A stretch of 64,000 nucleotides of DNA from Mycobacterium sp. HUMS_12744610 (GCF_041206865.1 NZ_JBGEDP010000001.1:2852001-2916000), one strand, 5' to 3'. Shown: positions 8,472 through 17,683, counted from the stretch's first letter. The notes: generated from the letters alone by a model not told the origin. Numbers and translations are program-made.

Positions 8472-8816
8472 ATGTCCGAAGCAAACTCTGGTGGCGACCG
8501 CTCGCACCGTCGCCCGAAGCGGTTCTTGAGCCCGTCGCAGAAGTACGAGATATGGCTGCAGCTGGTACGCCAGGAGGTGACGATCGCCGAGGCCGCCGCC
8601 AACCATCAGGTGGATCGCACGACGATCATGCGCATCCGCACGATCGCCAAGGAAGGTGCGCTGGCCGCGCTGGCGGCAGCCAAGCCAGGCGCGGCGGCCC
8701 GCCAACGCGACTACGAACTCGATGCCGCCAAGGCCGAGAACGCGCGGCTGTCCGAGGCACTCAAGGAGATGGCCGTGCGGCTGACGTTGGTCGAGGGAAA
8801 AGGGCGCTGGGGCTAA
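8472..8816 (+). CDS. IS3-family transposase OrfA
   Basis: The 114-residue protein has a helix-turn-helix (FLSPSQKYEIWLQLVRQEVTIAEAAANHQVDRTTIMRIR) followed by a predicted coiled coil (YELDAAKAENARLSEALKEMAVRLTLVEGK), the normal OrfA design for DNA recognition and multimerisation. The ATG at 8472 is the best start. The frame ends with TAA at 8814-8816. An A-AAA-G motif at 8798-8802, just before the stop, is the IS3-type slippery site that would send ribosomes into the -1 frame and produce the OrfAB transposase. Confidence 0.88.
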   Translation: MSEANSGGDRSHRRPKRFLSPSQKYEIWLQLVRQEVTIAEAAANHQVDRTTIMRIRTIAKEGALAALAAAKPGAAARQRDYELDAAKAENARLSEALKEMAVRLTLVEGKGRWG

Positions 8817-9892
8817 GTGGCCGAGTCCCACACCGTGTCGACGTGGCCACCAAGACGGCGCTGTTGGGCTTGCTCGACCAGGCGGTCGATGAAGGTTGGA
8901 CACTGCGCCAGGCATGCCATGCGTTGGAGCTCGGCGAGCTGCGGGCACATCGCTGGATCGCTCGCCGAGCGATCGGCCAGCTGGTCGACAAGATCCCTGG
9001 TGGGTCGCCCATGCATGGGCTGCTCGACGAAGAAGTCAGCGAGATCTTGGCGTTGTTCGACCAGTGGGGCGAGACCGACCGCTCGCACCGCAAGCTTGCT
9101 CACCGCGGCTCTTATCTGGGCCGGGTATGGGTGTCACCGTCGAGTGTTCGTCGGGTCCTGTTCTTGGCGGACAAGCACTTTCGACCACTTCCCAAGCCTG
9201 GACGTTCTCAACGCAAGCCCTTCCCGGATTGGGTGGACTACAAGCCGAACTCGATCTGGATTTACGATACGACGCACTTCACCAGGGCGGGGATGGCAGT
9301 GTTGATCATTCAGGATTTGGTCTCGCGCAAGTGGATCACCGAGGTCGTCTCCGCTGAGGAAACCTCCACCCAGGTCGAGATCGGGTTCACCGACGCGCTC
9401 GACATCGAGGGACTCCTGCAGGCCGTTGAGCGACGCGCCGACGGCCTGGTCGATATCGGCATCGACGACCAGGCCCGGCCGATCCTGCTCGCGGTGTCCG
9501 ATAACGGTCCCCAGATGACGTCGGGCTCGACGCGGGAGTTCATGGCCATGTCTGCGATCGCCCAGCACTTCGGACGCCCCGGAACGCCGACCGATCAAGC
9601 CTGGATCGAGAGTTTCAACGGGCACCTCAAGGCCGAGTTCCCGCACCTGCTCGCGATCGAGGACCCCGCCACCCTGCGCGCCGAACTTGCCGTCACCCGC
9701 CAATTCTGGAACGGAGTCCGGTTGCACGCCGGCATCGGCTATGTCACGCCCAACGACGAACACGAAGGACGAGGGGAGGCCATCCGCAAAGCACGCCAAG
9801 CCGGGCTCGAATCCGCCCGCAACCGCCGACTTGCCTGGCACCGCCAGCAAAGGCACACTCAACCCATACAGGATCCCGACGATGTTGTCTGA
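8801..9892 (+). CDS. IS3-family transposase OrfB (DDE integrase), read by -1 frameshift
   Basis: This frame is -1 relative to OrfA. It begins at the A-AAA-G slippery site and ends with TGA at 9892. It holds an rve integrase core: WIYDTTHFTRAGMAVLIIQDLVSRKWI gives the first Asp, AVSDNGPQMTS the second, and GTPTDQAWIESFNGHLKAEFP the catalytic Glu, the DD(35)E arrangement expected for IS3. Upstream is an HTH_21-type region (HGLLDEEVSEILALFDQWG). The frame is intact, so the transposase looks functional. A separate start for OrfB alone is not obvious; the fusion is the likely active form. Confidence 0.88.
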   Translation, partial: RALGLSGRVPHRVDVATKTALLGLLDQAVDEGWTLRQACHALELGELRAHRWIARRAIGQLVDKIPGGSPMHGLLDEEVSEILALFDQWGETDRSHRKLAHRGSYLGRVWVSPSSVRRVLFLADKHFRPLPKPGRSQRKPFPDWVDYKPNSIWIYDTTHFTRAGMAVLIIQDLVSRKWITEVVSAEETSTQVEIGFTDALDIEGLLQAVERRADGLVDIGIDDQARPILLAVSDNGPQMTSGSTREFMAMSAIAQHFGRPGTPTDQAWIESFNGHLKAEFPHLLAIEDPATLRAELAVTRQFWNGVRLHAGIGYVTPNDEHEGRGEAIRKARQAGLESARNRRLAWHRQQRHTQPIQDPDDVV

Positions 9893-10002
9893 TCAAACGC
9901 GAATGTCTATCGCAAAGTCAGAAACACCTCAGCGGGGATTTCGCGGTATCGGGGTCTCGACGGCTGGGAGGGGCTTGCGGGCTGATATTAATGGGATCGT
10001 AG

Positions 10003-10030
10003 GTGGCCTGGTGGCCTGGTGGCCTGGTGG
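10003..10030. repeat. 9-bp tandem repeat inside the IS1182-type element
   Basis: GTGGCCTGG is repeated three times just beyond the end of the IS1182-type transposase gene, in its non-coding end. Nothing suggests a role beyond local slippage. Confidence 0.8.
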
Positions 10031-10036
10031 TCCCGA

Positions 10037-11761
10037 TCAGGCGATGGCCCAGCCCCCGGCCGCTGAATGCAGGCCCAGGCTGGCCAATCGGGCGAGGTTG
10101 ATCGCGCCGGCTCGGGCGAGGATGTCGGTCAGGATGCGTTGTTGTCCGCGGCAGCGAGCCTTGCGACCACCCCAGGGGCGCCGGGTGAAGTGACTGATCT
10201 TGCGTTCCACAACCGGCCGATACGTTCGGTAATCGGTCTGCCAGGCCGGGTCGCGTTGGCGGGCCTTGGCCAGCTGTAGGGCGGCCTCATGGGCATGGAT
10301 GGTGATCACCCGTCCACGGCGGGCTTTGGTGCATTGCGCCCGCAGCGGACACGACCCACACAATGCCCCGAAGCGAGCGACCTGCTGACGCCGCCCGGTG
10401 CTGATGGCCACAGTGTGCTCGGCCGGGCAGGTGACGGTGCCCGCAGTCAGGTCGATACCGAACTGGTCTTTGGAATAGCCGTTGGCGTTGCGCACCGGGG
10501 GCACTTTGGCGCGCATGTCATGGCCACGTTGGGTCTGCTCATCGAGGGTGGCCCCATCAGCGTAAGCCGAATCGCCATACACCTCAAAGACATTGGGCTC
10601 CGACTCGTTTCGCACATGCTCACCGTGATCGGTGATCGTTTCATCGGCATCGGCATCGGCATCGGCATCGGTGGCGGCATCGGTGGCGGCGGAATCGGGT
10701 GCAGCACTCGTGGTGTCGGTGACCGGGTTGCCCAGCAGCTCGTCGATGACCTCACGGTCGGCGGCGTTGGCCGCGGTGACGGCCACCGCGGTGATCAGCT
10801 CGTCATCGGGATCGATACCCAAATGGGACTTGTAGCCATCGAAGGTCCGCGCCCGCGACTTATGCCCATGGCGGGCCTCGGTATCAACGGTGGAGATCAG
10901 CCGATCCCGGGCCACCCGCCTCGCGATGCGAAACACCCCGTCGTCGCCGGCCTCGACGTCCTGGCCGGCCACCAGCGCCAGCAACTCGACCGCCTCACCG
11001 AGTGCCCCGTCAAGCTGGCGGCCATCGCAGGCCTCCAGTGCTGCCTTGGCGTCGCGCACCAGCGCATCGACCAAGGCTTCACGCGCCGTGGGATCGTCCC
11101 AGTCACACGGTGGTTTTCCCAGGCTGGCGTAGTCATCGTCGCGGGTCAGCACGGTGCGCACCGCACCGGCCACCTCCGGATCGGCCCGATCGGCCACCGC
11201 CAGTAGTTTGCGGATCGCGGCCCGCAGCTGGATCACCGTGTCCTGGGTGGCCACCGCATCCAACAGCGGAGTGGAATCGAGCACCCGGCGCCGTCCCCGC
11301 AACAACCCCGCCGCCCGCGCCGTGGTGTTGACGTCCTCGAACAACCGCCGTGGCCGATCCGATGCGCGTAGCCGGTTGCGCATCCCGACCAGCACCGTGG
11401 GATGAAACGCCTCCGCATCCACGGTCAACCCGGCGGCCGCTTTCCAGCGCAGGTCAAAGGCCAGCCGGTCGCAGGCCTCCCGATCCGAAAGCCCCTCGTA
11501 GGCCTGCAGCAGCATCACCGCGGCCATCACCCGCGCCGGCACCGTTGGCCGACCCAACGCCGAACGCTTGAACACATCAGCGAAATAATCGTCGTCGAAC
11601 AGTGCACCGCCGTGGTCGGCCAGCAGCCGATAGATGCTGCCCGCCGGCAGCTGATCGCCGACAAGCAGCATCACGTCATCGAACCGGCCCTGCCGATTTT
11701 CCCGTCCCAAAGCCACGCATCTGATCCTCGCCGCCCATCCATGCGAAACCCGCTCAGCCAC
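10037..11761 (-). CDS. IS1182-family transposase
   Basis: The 574-residue protein has the DUF772 N-terminal domain (ALFDDDYFADVFKRSALGRPTVPARVMAAVMLLQ...LSDREACDRLAFDLRWKAAAGL), a catalytic core with DSTPLLD and GDSAYADG, and a Cys cluster (CGSCPLRAQC) near residue 475, as is usual in IS1182 transposases. The late RxxxERKISHFTRRPWGGRKARCRG carries the final catalytic Glu region. A low-complexity Asp-Ala repeat near residue 370 is encoded by tandem ATCGGC hexamers (about 10640-10690). No stop or frameshift is seen, so the enzyme may be active. It is transcribed in the same direction as the disrupted PE/PPE genes. Confidence 0.9.
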   Translation of the reverse strand: MAERVSHGWAARIRCVALGRENRQGRFDDVMLLVGDQLPAGSIYRLLADHGGALFDDDYFADVFKRSALGRPTVPARVMAAVMLLQAYEGLSDREACDRLAFDLRWKAAAGLTVDAEAFHPTVLVGMRNRLRASDRPRRLFEDVNTTARAAGLLRGRRRVLDSTPLLDAVATQDTVIQLRAAIRKLLAVADRADPEVAGAVRTVLTRDDDYASLGKPPCDWDDPTAREALVDALVRDAKAALEACDGRQLDGALGEAVELLALVAGQDVEAGDDGVFRIARRVARDRLISTVDTEARHGHKSRARTFDGYKSHLGIDPDDELITAVAVTAANAADREVIDELLGNPVTDTTSAAPDSAATDAATDADADADADETITDHGEHVRNESEPNVFEVYGDSAYADGATLDEQTQRGHDMRAKVPPVRNANGYSKDQFGIDLTAGTVTCPAEHTVAISTGRRQQVARFGALCGSCPLRAQCTKARRGRVITIHAHEAALQLAKARQRDPAWQTDYRTYRPVVERKISHFTRRPWGGRKARCRGQQRILTDILARAGAINLARLASLGLHSAAGGWAIA

Positions 11762-11792
11762 GCCGAAAGTCAGCGACTAAAACAGCACCGTC

Positions 11793-11848
11793 CTAGCCGG
11801 TCGCGGCCGTGTTGGCCGCCCCGAACTCACGCCCGAAGTGGTTGCGGT
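11793..11848 (-). pseudogene. PE gene remnant (PE18-type)
   Basis: Only fragments of a PE gene remain. On the minus strand an AGGAG ribosome site (11849-11853) leads into a piece matching the codons around NTLGMSSG of the PE at 37110, then GAANTAATG and a TAG stop. Two internal deletions have removed most of the gene, including its start. The TAG overlaps the CTAG target duplication of the insertion. The intergenic sequence upstream (GAAAGCTGTTG) also resembles the sequence before the intact PE. Confidence 0.78.
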
Positions 11849-11906
11849 CTCCTGTGAACCCCCTTGGAGTCCAACAGCTTTCCGGGGCCCCGTCGCTTTC
11901 ATGGCG

Positions 11907-13161
11907 TCATCCCGCAGACTGGGGCCGCAGGACCACGCTGTGGCGCGGCCCGTACCGATAACCGAATCCGGGCCCCTGCTTGGCATGGCCACCCGCGGGC
12001 ATCCCAGTGAGCAGACCGTGGACTCCCGGGTTCGGGCCGACACCGGAAACATTGGGGCTCACGGGGGAGTCGGCGCCCGACAGGACCGCGACCACAGTGC
12101 CCGCCCCCTCAGGTGGGCCGGCCCAGGCCGCCTGTACGGACAGCACACCCACCTTGCCGGCCTGGCTCACGCTCGCCGAGAGCCCCGGACCGGCGTGGCC
12201 GAGGTCGGCCGCCGAGGCCGCCGCCAGTACCGGTCCGTTCAGCCCCAGGCCGGAAAATTGCGGGGTGGGATACCACGCCCCACCCGCGCCGGCCGTCGAG
12301 CCGCCGGGACCGAAGGTCAGCTGCTGTCCGATCGACCACGCGAAGTTGCCGACGCCCACCCTGAAGTAGGCCTGCGGGGTCTGCTTGATGACGGTGTTGC
12401 AGTTCGGCGGTGTCAGGCCGAGCCAGTTGTTGGTCGGCGTCGGTATCCACTGCCGCAACCAGCCGGGTAGCGCCGATGTGGGAGATGTCGACGCCGCCGA
12501 CGACGAAAGCGGTTGCAGCGCTTCGGGAGCCGCGACGAGCGACGCGAGCTGCGGCACTGTGTCGGCGGCGTTTCCGGCCGGGCTGGCGGCGGTTTGCGCG
12601 ACCGCCACGGCCTGCCGGCTGCCGGCGTCCGTGGCCGCCGTGTTCGGAGGCGACCGGAACAGCGTCACGAGGGCGGCGCTCGCCGACGCGGCGGCATAAC
12701 CGTACATGGCGGCCGCATCCTGCGCCCACATCTCCAGGTACTGCGCCTCGGTCGCCGCGATCGCCGCGGCGTTCTGCCCGAAGAAGTTGGTCGCGATCAG
12801 TGCCGCCAGCTGAACCCCGTTGGCCGCGATCGCCGGTGGGGGTACCGTCATCGCGAATGCCGTGTCGAAAGTGGCCGCGGCGCCCCGGGCCTGACGGACG
12901 GCCTGCTCCGCCTGGGTGGCCACCACTCCCAGCCAGTTCGCGTATGGCAGCACCGCTGACACCATCGATGCCGACACGGGGCTCACCCATGACCTACCCG
13001 TCAGCTCCCGAAACCACCGATCCGTAGCCGTTGGCGGCCGTGGCGAGTTCGGCGGCCAGCACGTCCCATTCGGTCGCGGCGACCATCATCGATTCCGATC
13101 CCGGCCCCGCGTACCTGCGACCGGAATTGATCTCGGGCGGCAGTCCACCGAAGTCCAGCAC
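11907..13161 (-). pseudogene. Frameshifted PPE gene (PPE25-type, PPE-SVP group)
   Basis: A GTG at 13161 begins [20 protein letters not shown] and runs 55 codons to a premature stop at 12994. One extra base in the CCC run at 13007-13009 (GGG on the coding strand) explains this: without it the frame reads [20 protein letters not shown] and continues to 11907 as a full 417-residue PPE. The rest has [33 protein letters not shown], a WYPTPQFSGLGLNG segment shared with the PPE at 35787, and a degenerate SVP motif (GVLSVQAAW). A recent frameshift or a sequencing error are both possible, but its neighbours are clearly decayed. Confidence 0.88.
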
Positions 13162-13505
13162 CGCATCCCCTCTCACACAACCGCGACCGCTTGCGCGGGC
13201 CCGGTCACGTCCCGGCACCGTGGTGTTCGGCGAACCGCCGGCGGGGGAGGGACGGCAGGCGGGTGCCGAAGGCGCCCCGGCCGGCGAACCGCGTCTGCGG
13301 CGGGGCTCCGCGCGGTCACAGGGAGCGGTGCGAACCGTTCGGCGGCCACGCGACAGAGCCCAATGTCGCACGTGACGCGGGCTTACCGACCCGGCGAGTG
13401 GAGCGATTCATCCCTGTCGTCAGCGACTGTGCCGCGCCGCGCCTACCTAGACTTAACGGCACATTAGCAAACTATTCGCTTGCCGCGGTTCGGCGGCGGC
13501 GCGCA

Positions 13506-14307
<802 letters not shown>

Positions 14308-14389
14308 CGCGCGGGAGCGACATCGATCCAGGCAAGACAAACGGCCCAGGCAACAGCATGGACCCCGAGCGACAAAGGACGGAGTCGTT

Positions 14390-14812
14390 ATGGACATCGC
14401 AATCGCGACACCTCTGCACACCTCCTTCGACGACGCGGTCGCGCGGACGCGCGCCGCGCTGGCGGAGCAGGGATTCGGGGTGCTGACCGAAATCGACGTG
14501 AAGGCCACGCTGAAGGCAAAACTCGGCGAGGACATGGAGGACTACCTGATCCTGGGTGCCTGCAACCCGCCACTGGCGCACCGCGCCGTGTCGGCGCACC
14601 GCCAGATCGGGTTGCTGCTGCCGTGCAACGTCGTCGTGCGTACCGACCCCGACCGGGACGGTACGGTGCTCGTCGAGGCCATGAACCCCGCCCTCATGGT
14701 GGAGTTCACCGGGGAGCCGGAGCTGCGGCCCGTCGCCGAGGAGGTCACTGGCAAGCTGCAAGCGGTGATCGACTCCTTGAAGAGCAGCGCATCGGTGACC
14801 GCCGCCGAATAG
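14390..14812 (+). CDS. DUF302 family protein
   Basis: The 140-residue protein is a DUF302 domain almost end to end: FDDAVARTRAALAEQGFGVLTEIDVKATLKAKLG, DYLILGACNPPLAHRAVSAHRQIGLLLPCNVVVR and the late VEAMNPALMV. The family is small, cytosolic and of unknown biochemistry, and is often found beside CsoR/CstR repressors, thioredoxins and sulfur-handling genes, as here. Two Cys (in GACNPP and LLPCNV) are conserved features of the family core. It follows the repressor gene by 82 bp, probably in one transcript. Confidence 0.88.
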   Translation: MDIAIATPLHTSFDDAVARTRAALAEQGFGVLTEIDVKATLKAKLGEDMEDYLILGACNPPLAHRAVSAHRQIGLLLPCNVVVRTDPDRDGTVLVEAMNPALMVEFTGEPELRPVAEEVTGKLQAVIDSLKSSASVTAAE

Positions 14813-14818
14813 GGACAT

Positions 14819-14834
14819 ATACCCGCGGGGGTAT
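14819..14834. promoter_or_regulatory. CsoR/CstR-type operator 3 with leaderless promoter
   Basis: ATACCC-GCGG-GGGTAT, extended by one T/A pair on each side, ends three bases before the ATG at 14838. Its right arm overlaps TATAGGAT, a -10-like sequence whose start point would fall at or next to the ATG at 14847. This suggests a leaderless mRNA for the AhpD-like gene under direct control of the repressor. Confidence 0.7.
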
Positions 14835-14846
14835 AGGATGAGAGCC

Positions 14847-15206
14847 ATGTCAGACCAGCAGCATCACCACAAAGTCCTCGAGGACCTCCTGCCTCAGCAT
14901 CGCGAACTCCGCCAGCAGATCCCCGAGGTCTACAAGGGCTTCGCGGCCCTGTCCGGGGCAGCGTTCAACGAGGGCGCACTGAGCCGTAAGGTCAAAGAGC
15001 TGATCGCGATGGCAATCGGCGTCGTCGAGGGATGCGATGGATGCATCGCATCGCATGCCCAGGCGGCCGCCCGTGCCGGCGCCACACCGGAGGAAGCCGC
15101 CGAGGCGATCGGTGTCACCTTCCTCATGCACGGTGGGCCCGCCACCATCTACGGCGCTCGGGCCTACAGCGCGTTCTGCGAATTCGCCGACGCCAAAACG
15201 TCCTAG
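14847..15206 (+). CDS. Carboxymuconolactone decarboxylase / AhpD-like protein
   Basis: The 119-residue protein has the CMD-family core VKELIAMAIGVVEGCDGCIASHAQAAARAGATPEEAAEAIGV. Glu51, Cys63, Cys66 and His70 match the AhpD-type peroxidase relay (CxxC plus His). It should act in the cytosol as a thiol peroxidase or disulfide reductase partner. The ATG at 14847 fits a leaderless transcript from the -10 inside operator 3; an ATG at 14838 is in frame and possible. With the thioredoxin, DUF302 and CstR-like genes it forms a compact thiol-stress regulon. Confidence 0.87.
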   Translation: MSDQQHHHKVLEDLLPQHRELRQQIPEVYKGFAALSGAAFNEGALSRKVKELIAMAIGVVEGCDGCIASHAQAAARAGATPEEAAEAIGVTFLMHGGPATIYGARAYSAFCEFADAKTS

Positions 15207-15329
15207 ACGCGCCGGCGGTCGTCTCTTTCCGACGACGAATGGCACGACCTTGAGGGACCAAAGTCATGGCGTGCCGTCGAACTGCTGACCTTTGCGTCCG
15301 CCAGTCGTAGCTTGGTGCCCGGAGCACCT

Positions 15330-16694
15330 ATGACTGCCTTCATGCGAAACAGCGACGCCTTCACCTGGGCGATGGAAAGTGACCCGCGGCTGAGGTCGAC
15401 GGTGGTAACCGTCCTGCTGCTGGACCGATCCCCGGACTGGCAGGAGGTGCGTGACCGCTTCGATCTGATGACCCGCAAGCTGCCCATGTTCCGGCAGCGC
15501 GTGGTGGCATCGCCGCGGCCCGCTCCGCCCCGGTGGGAATACGACCCGAACTTCGACCTCGACTACCACATGCGGCGGGTCGCGGTGCCGTCCGGCGGCA
15601 CGTTCGACGACGTGCTCGAAATGGCCCGGCTGGCCGACATGCAGGATTTCGATCGCGCCCGGGCGCTCTGGGAGACGACCCTGGTCGAGGGCCTCGACGA
15701 CGGTGGCGCGGCATTGATCTGCAAGTTCCACCACGCGCTCACCGACGGAATCGGCGGCATCCAGATCGCGATGCACCTGTTCAACCTGTCCGCAGACCTG
15801 TATGCGCGTGAACCCATGCCGCCCGAACCGGCGGCGCCGGGGCCGTCGCTGCTGGACCGCTACCGCGACACCTTCCGGTACGACGCCGGCGTGCTCGGCA
15901 GCGCCGTGGCGGGCGCGGTGACGTGGGCTCCGCGGCTGATCTACGACAGTGTCCGCCGGCCCGTCACGACGATTCGATCGACTGCCTCCACCGCGGCATC
16001 GGTGTACCGGACCATCCGGCCGATCAGCCAGACCGGGTCACCGCTGGTGACCGACCGCGGGTTGAACCGCCGCCTGGGGGTGCACGAAGTCCCGAAGCCC
16101 CTGTTGCGGGAAGCGGCGCACCGATGCGGCGGGGCGCTCAACGACGCGTTCGTCGCCGGGGTGGCCGGGGGATTGCGGCGATACCACGACAAGCACGGTG
16201 TCACGGTGGGAGACCTGCACCTGACGATGCCGGTCAGCCTGCGGACGGCGTCGGACGACATCGGGGGAAACCGGATCACGCTGATGCGATTCGACGTGCC
16301 CGTCGGCGAGACCGACCCGGCAGCGCGGATCAGGGCCATACATCTGCGCAGCGGCGCGGTGCGGGACGAGCGCTCCCTGCCCTACACGCAGGCGATCGCC
16401 GGAGCGCTCAACCTCATGCCGCGGTGGTACATCGGTTCGATTCTGCGCCACGTCGATTTCCTGGCCAGCGACGTACCCGGGGTGCCGGTACCGGTTTTCC
16501 TCGGGGGTGCGAAGGTCCGCACGCAATACGCGTTCGGCCCGACGATCGGCTCGTCGGTCAACGTCACGTTGCTCACCTACATCGACACCTGCACCCTGGG
16601 CATCAACGTCGACATCGCAGCGATACCCGATTACGACGTCTTCCACGACGCGGTCGTGGCCGGATTCGACGAATTGCTCGCGATCGCCGACTGA
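15330..16694 (+). CDS. Wax ester synthase/diacylglycerol acyltransferase (WS/DGAT)
   Basis: The 454-residue acyltransferase has the WES family layout: an N-terminal MTAFMRNSDAFTWAMES, the catalytic HHxxxDG motif KFHHALTDGIGG (His134-His135, Asp139), and the C-terminal domain with GVPVPVFLGGAKV, FGPTIGSSVNVTLLTYIDTCTLGINVD. It would transfer acyl groups from acyl-CoA to diacylglycerol or alcohols, making storage triacylglycerol or wax esters at the membrane. Mycobacteria carry many tgs-type paralogs, and I cannot say which this is. I chose the ATG at 15330 (MTAFMRNSD) over a GTG six codons upstream because family members begin near this motif. Confidence 0.9.
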   Translation: MTAFMRNSDAFTWAMESDPRLRSTVVTVLLLDRSPDWQEVRDRFDLMTRKLPMFRQRVVASPRPAPPRWEYDPNFDLDYHMRRVAVPSGGTFDDVLEMARLADMQDFDRARALWETTLVEGLDDGGAALICKFHHALTDGIGGIQIAMHLFNLSADLYAREPMPPEPAAPGPSLLDRYRDTFRYDAGVLGSAVAGAVTWAPRLIYDSVRRPVTTIRSTASTAASVYRTIRPISQTGSPLVTDRGLNRRLGVHEVPKPLLREAAHRCGGALNDAFVAGVAGGLRRYHDKHGVTVGDLHLTMPVSLRTASDDIGGNRITLMRFDVPVGETDPAARIRAIHLRSGAVRDERSLPYTQAIAGALNLMPRWYIGSILRHVDFLASDVPGVPVPVFLGGAKVRTQYAFGPTIGSSVNVTLLTYIDTCTLGINVDIAAIPDYDVFHDAVVAGFDELLAIAD

Positions 16695-16798
16695 GCGGTT
16701 CCAGACCGTTCCCGTCGAAACCAGCCGGTCCCGAAACGGTTACGGGCACATACCGATGGCGCCGGAAATCTGGCGCAATCAAGCGCGATGAGCAAATC

Positions 16799-16870
16799 AT
16801 GGCTAAGTGCGTCAAAGGGGATCACTGTTGCGAAACGCGCGCGTGCACGACCGCGCGCACCGCTGTGTGA
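16799..16870 (+). CDS. Possible Cys-rich micropeptide
   Basis: An ATG at 16799 opens 23 codons with Cys at positions 4, 10, 11 and 16 and several Lys/Arg. It stops 41 bp before the ANTAR gene. The ribosome site is weak (GATGAG). I list it because four Cys in 23 codons is unusual and short polycysteine ORFs occur in mycobacteria. It could equally be chance. Confidence 0.3.
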   Translation: MAKCVKGDHCCETRACTTARTAV

Positions 16871-16911
16871 ACAGCGGATCGGGCTGGGGGACAACGGGAG
16901 GTAACCACAAC

Positions 16912-17199
16912 ATGATGGCGAACTGGATACCCGCCCAGACATCGTATGGCCCGCATTCCGGGCGCATCCTCGACACCGCGCGGGGCATTCTGATCGGACT
17001 CCGTCGGTGCCGGTCCGACGTCGCCTTCGACGAATTACACAGCGCGGCACACCGGCACCGGGTGCCGGTATTCGCACTGGCGTGGGCGCTGGTCCACCTC
17101 GCCGGTGGCGGCGAGAAGACGTCCAGCTTCATGGATGCGCAAAGCGCGGCCCGCCAGGAGTGGGGGCAGTTGTTCGCGGTCGCCGCGGCGATCCCCTGA
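16912..17199 (+). CDS. ANTAR-domain protein
   Basis: The 95-residue product consists of little more than an ANTAR RNA-binding module: [55 protein letters not shown] domains bind paired hexaloop hairpins in nascent RNA and block termination. Here no GAF or receiver domain is attached, so sensing must come from a partner or be absent. A GGGAGGT ribosome site lies 10 bp before the ATG at 16912. The following region is pseudogene-rich, so its original partner gene may be lost. Confidence 0.75.
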   Translation: MMANWIPAQTSYGPHSGRILDTARGILIGLRRCRSDVAFDELHSAAHRHRVPVFALAWALVHLAGGGEKTSSFMDAQSAARQEWGQLFAVAAAIP

Positions 17200-17649
17200 G
17201 TGGGGGTGCAGACGTTGGCACGGCCGAGCTTCGAGGGGTACCGCGGCCGTCGCCAACTCCCCACCGGATGATGCTCACCGAACACGCGACACAGCCCTTG
17301 CGGGCGGGCCCTCCGTGCGTACGAGGCGCGTACATGATCACGGCGACGCCGGCCAGACACACCAGGGCCCCGGCTACGTCCCACCGGTCGCGCCGAAAGC
17401 CGTCGACGGCCATGCCCCAAACGAGCGAGCCAACAACGAATCAAAGCGCGCACCGCGGAAAAGCTGACCGCGATCTCCGGCACCGCCTCGGCCGACTTAC
17501 CCGGCCCGTCGCGCCAGGTGCTCGACCAGACCGGGTTCCTGCGCCGTTTCGTATTGCGCGCAGCGCCGAAAACCCGGGGTAGTCGCAACTTGGACACCGT
17601 GTCGGGGTTTCGCGGATTCCGGCTGCTACACCCGAACGGCGTCGAATGA
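17200..17649. pseudogene. Gene-remnant region: UPF0060 membrane-protein fragment and an unidentified 3' fragment
   Basis: On the minus strand 17440-17321 encodes [20 protein letters not shown] followed by [20 protein letters not shown], which is the C-terminal half of a UPF0060 (YnfA-type) small membrane protein; the N-terminal half is missing. Directly next to it, on the plus strand, 17440-17649 is an open frame ending HPNGVE and TGA that looks like the 3' end of a lost gene I cannot identify. The abrupt join at about 17440 suggests a deletion scar. Confidence 0.65.
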
Positions 17650-17683
17650 GTGCTGCGGTGTTCTCAGTCCGGTCGCCCGGAGT

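Larger units (their letters stand above)
8396..9919 (+). mobile_element. IS3-family insertion sequence nested in the IS1182-type element
   Basis: Imperfect inverted repeats mark the ends: CTGACTTCGCGATAGAGA at 8394-8411 matches the inverse of 9903-9920 at 16 of 18 positions, and the outermost bases form the TG...CA ends usual for IS3. It encodes OrfA and OrfB in overlapping frames. No clear target duplication is visible, so the exact ends are uncertain by a few bases. A GGTGTTT motif flanks both ends in inverted orientation. Confidence 0.8.
8350..11792. mobile_element. IS1182-family element carrying a nested IS3-family element
   Basis: The element starts with GACGGCGCTG (8350-8359) and ends with its near-inverse CAGCACCGTC (11783-11792), a terminal inverted repeat with one mismatch. 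It is flanked by CTAG duplications. It carries one minus-strand IS1182-type transposase. Subtracting the nested 1.5-kb element leaves about 1.9 kb, the usual IS1182 size. It interrupts the PE-PPE junction of a decayed ESX-5 cassette. Confidence 0.85.

Noticed and set aside
10640-10690. ATCGGC hexamer repeat as a regulatory element
   Set aside because: It encodes the Asp-Ala tract of the IS1182-type transposase and is best explained as replication slippage inside the gene.
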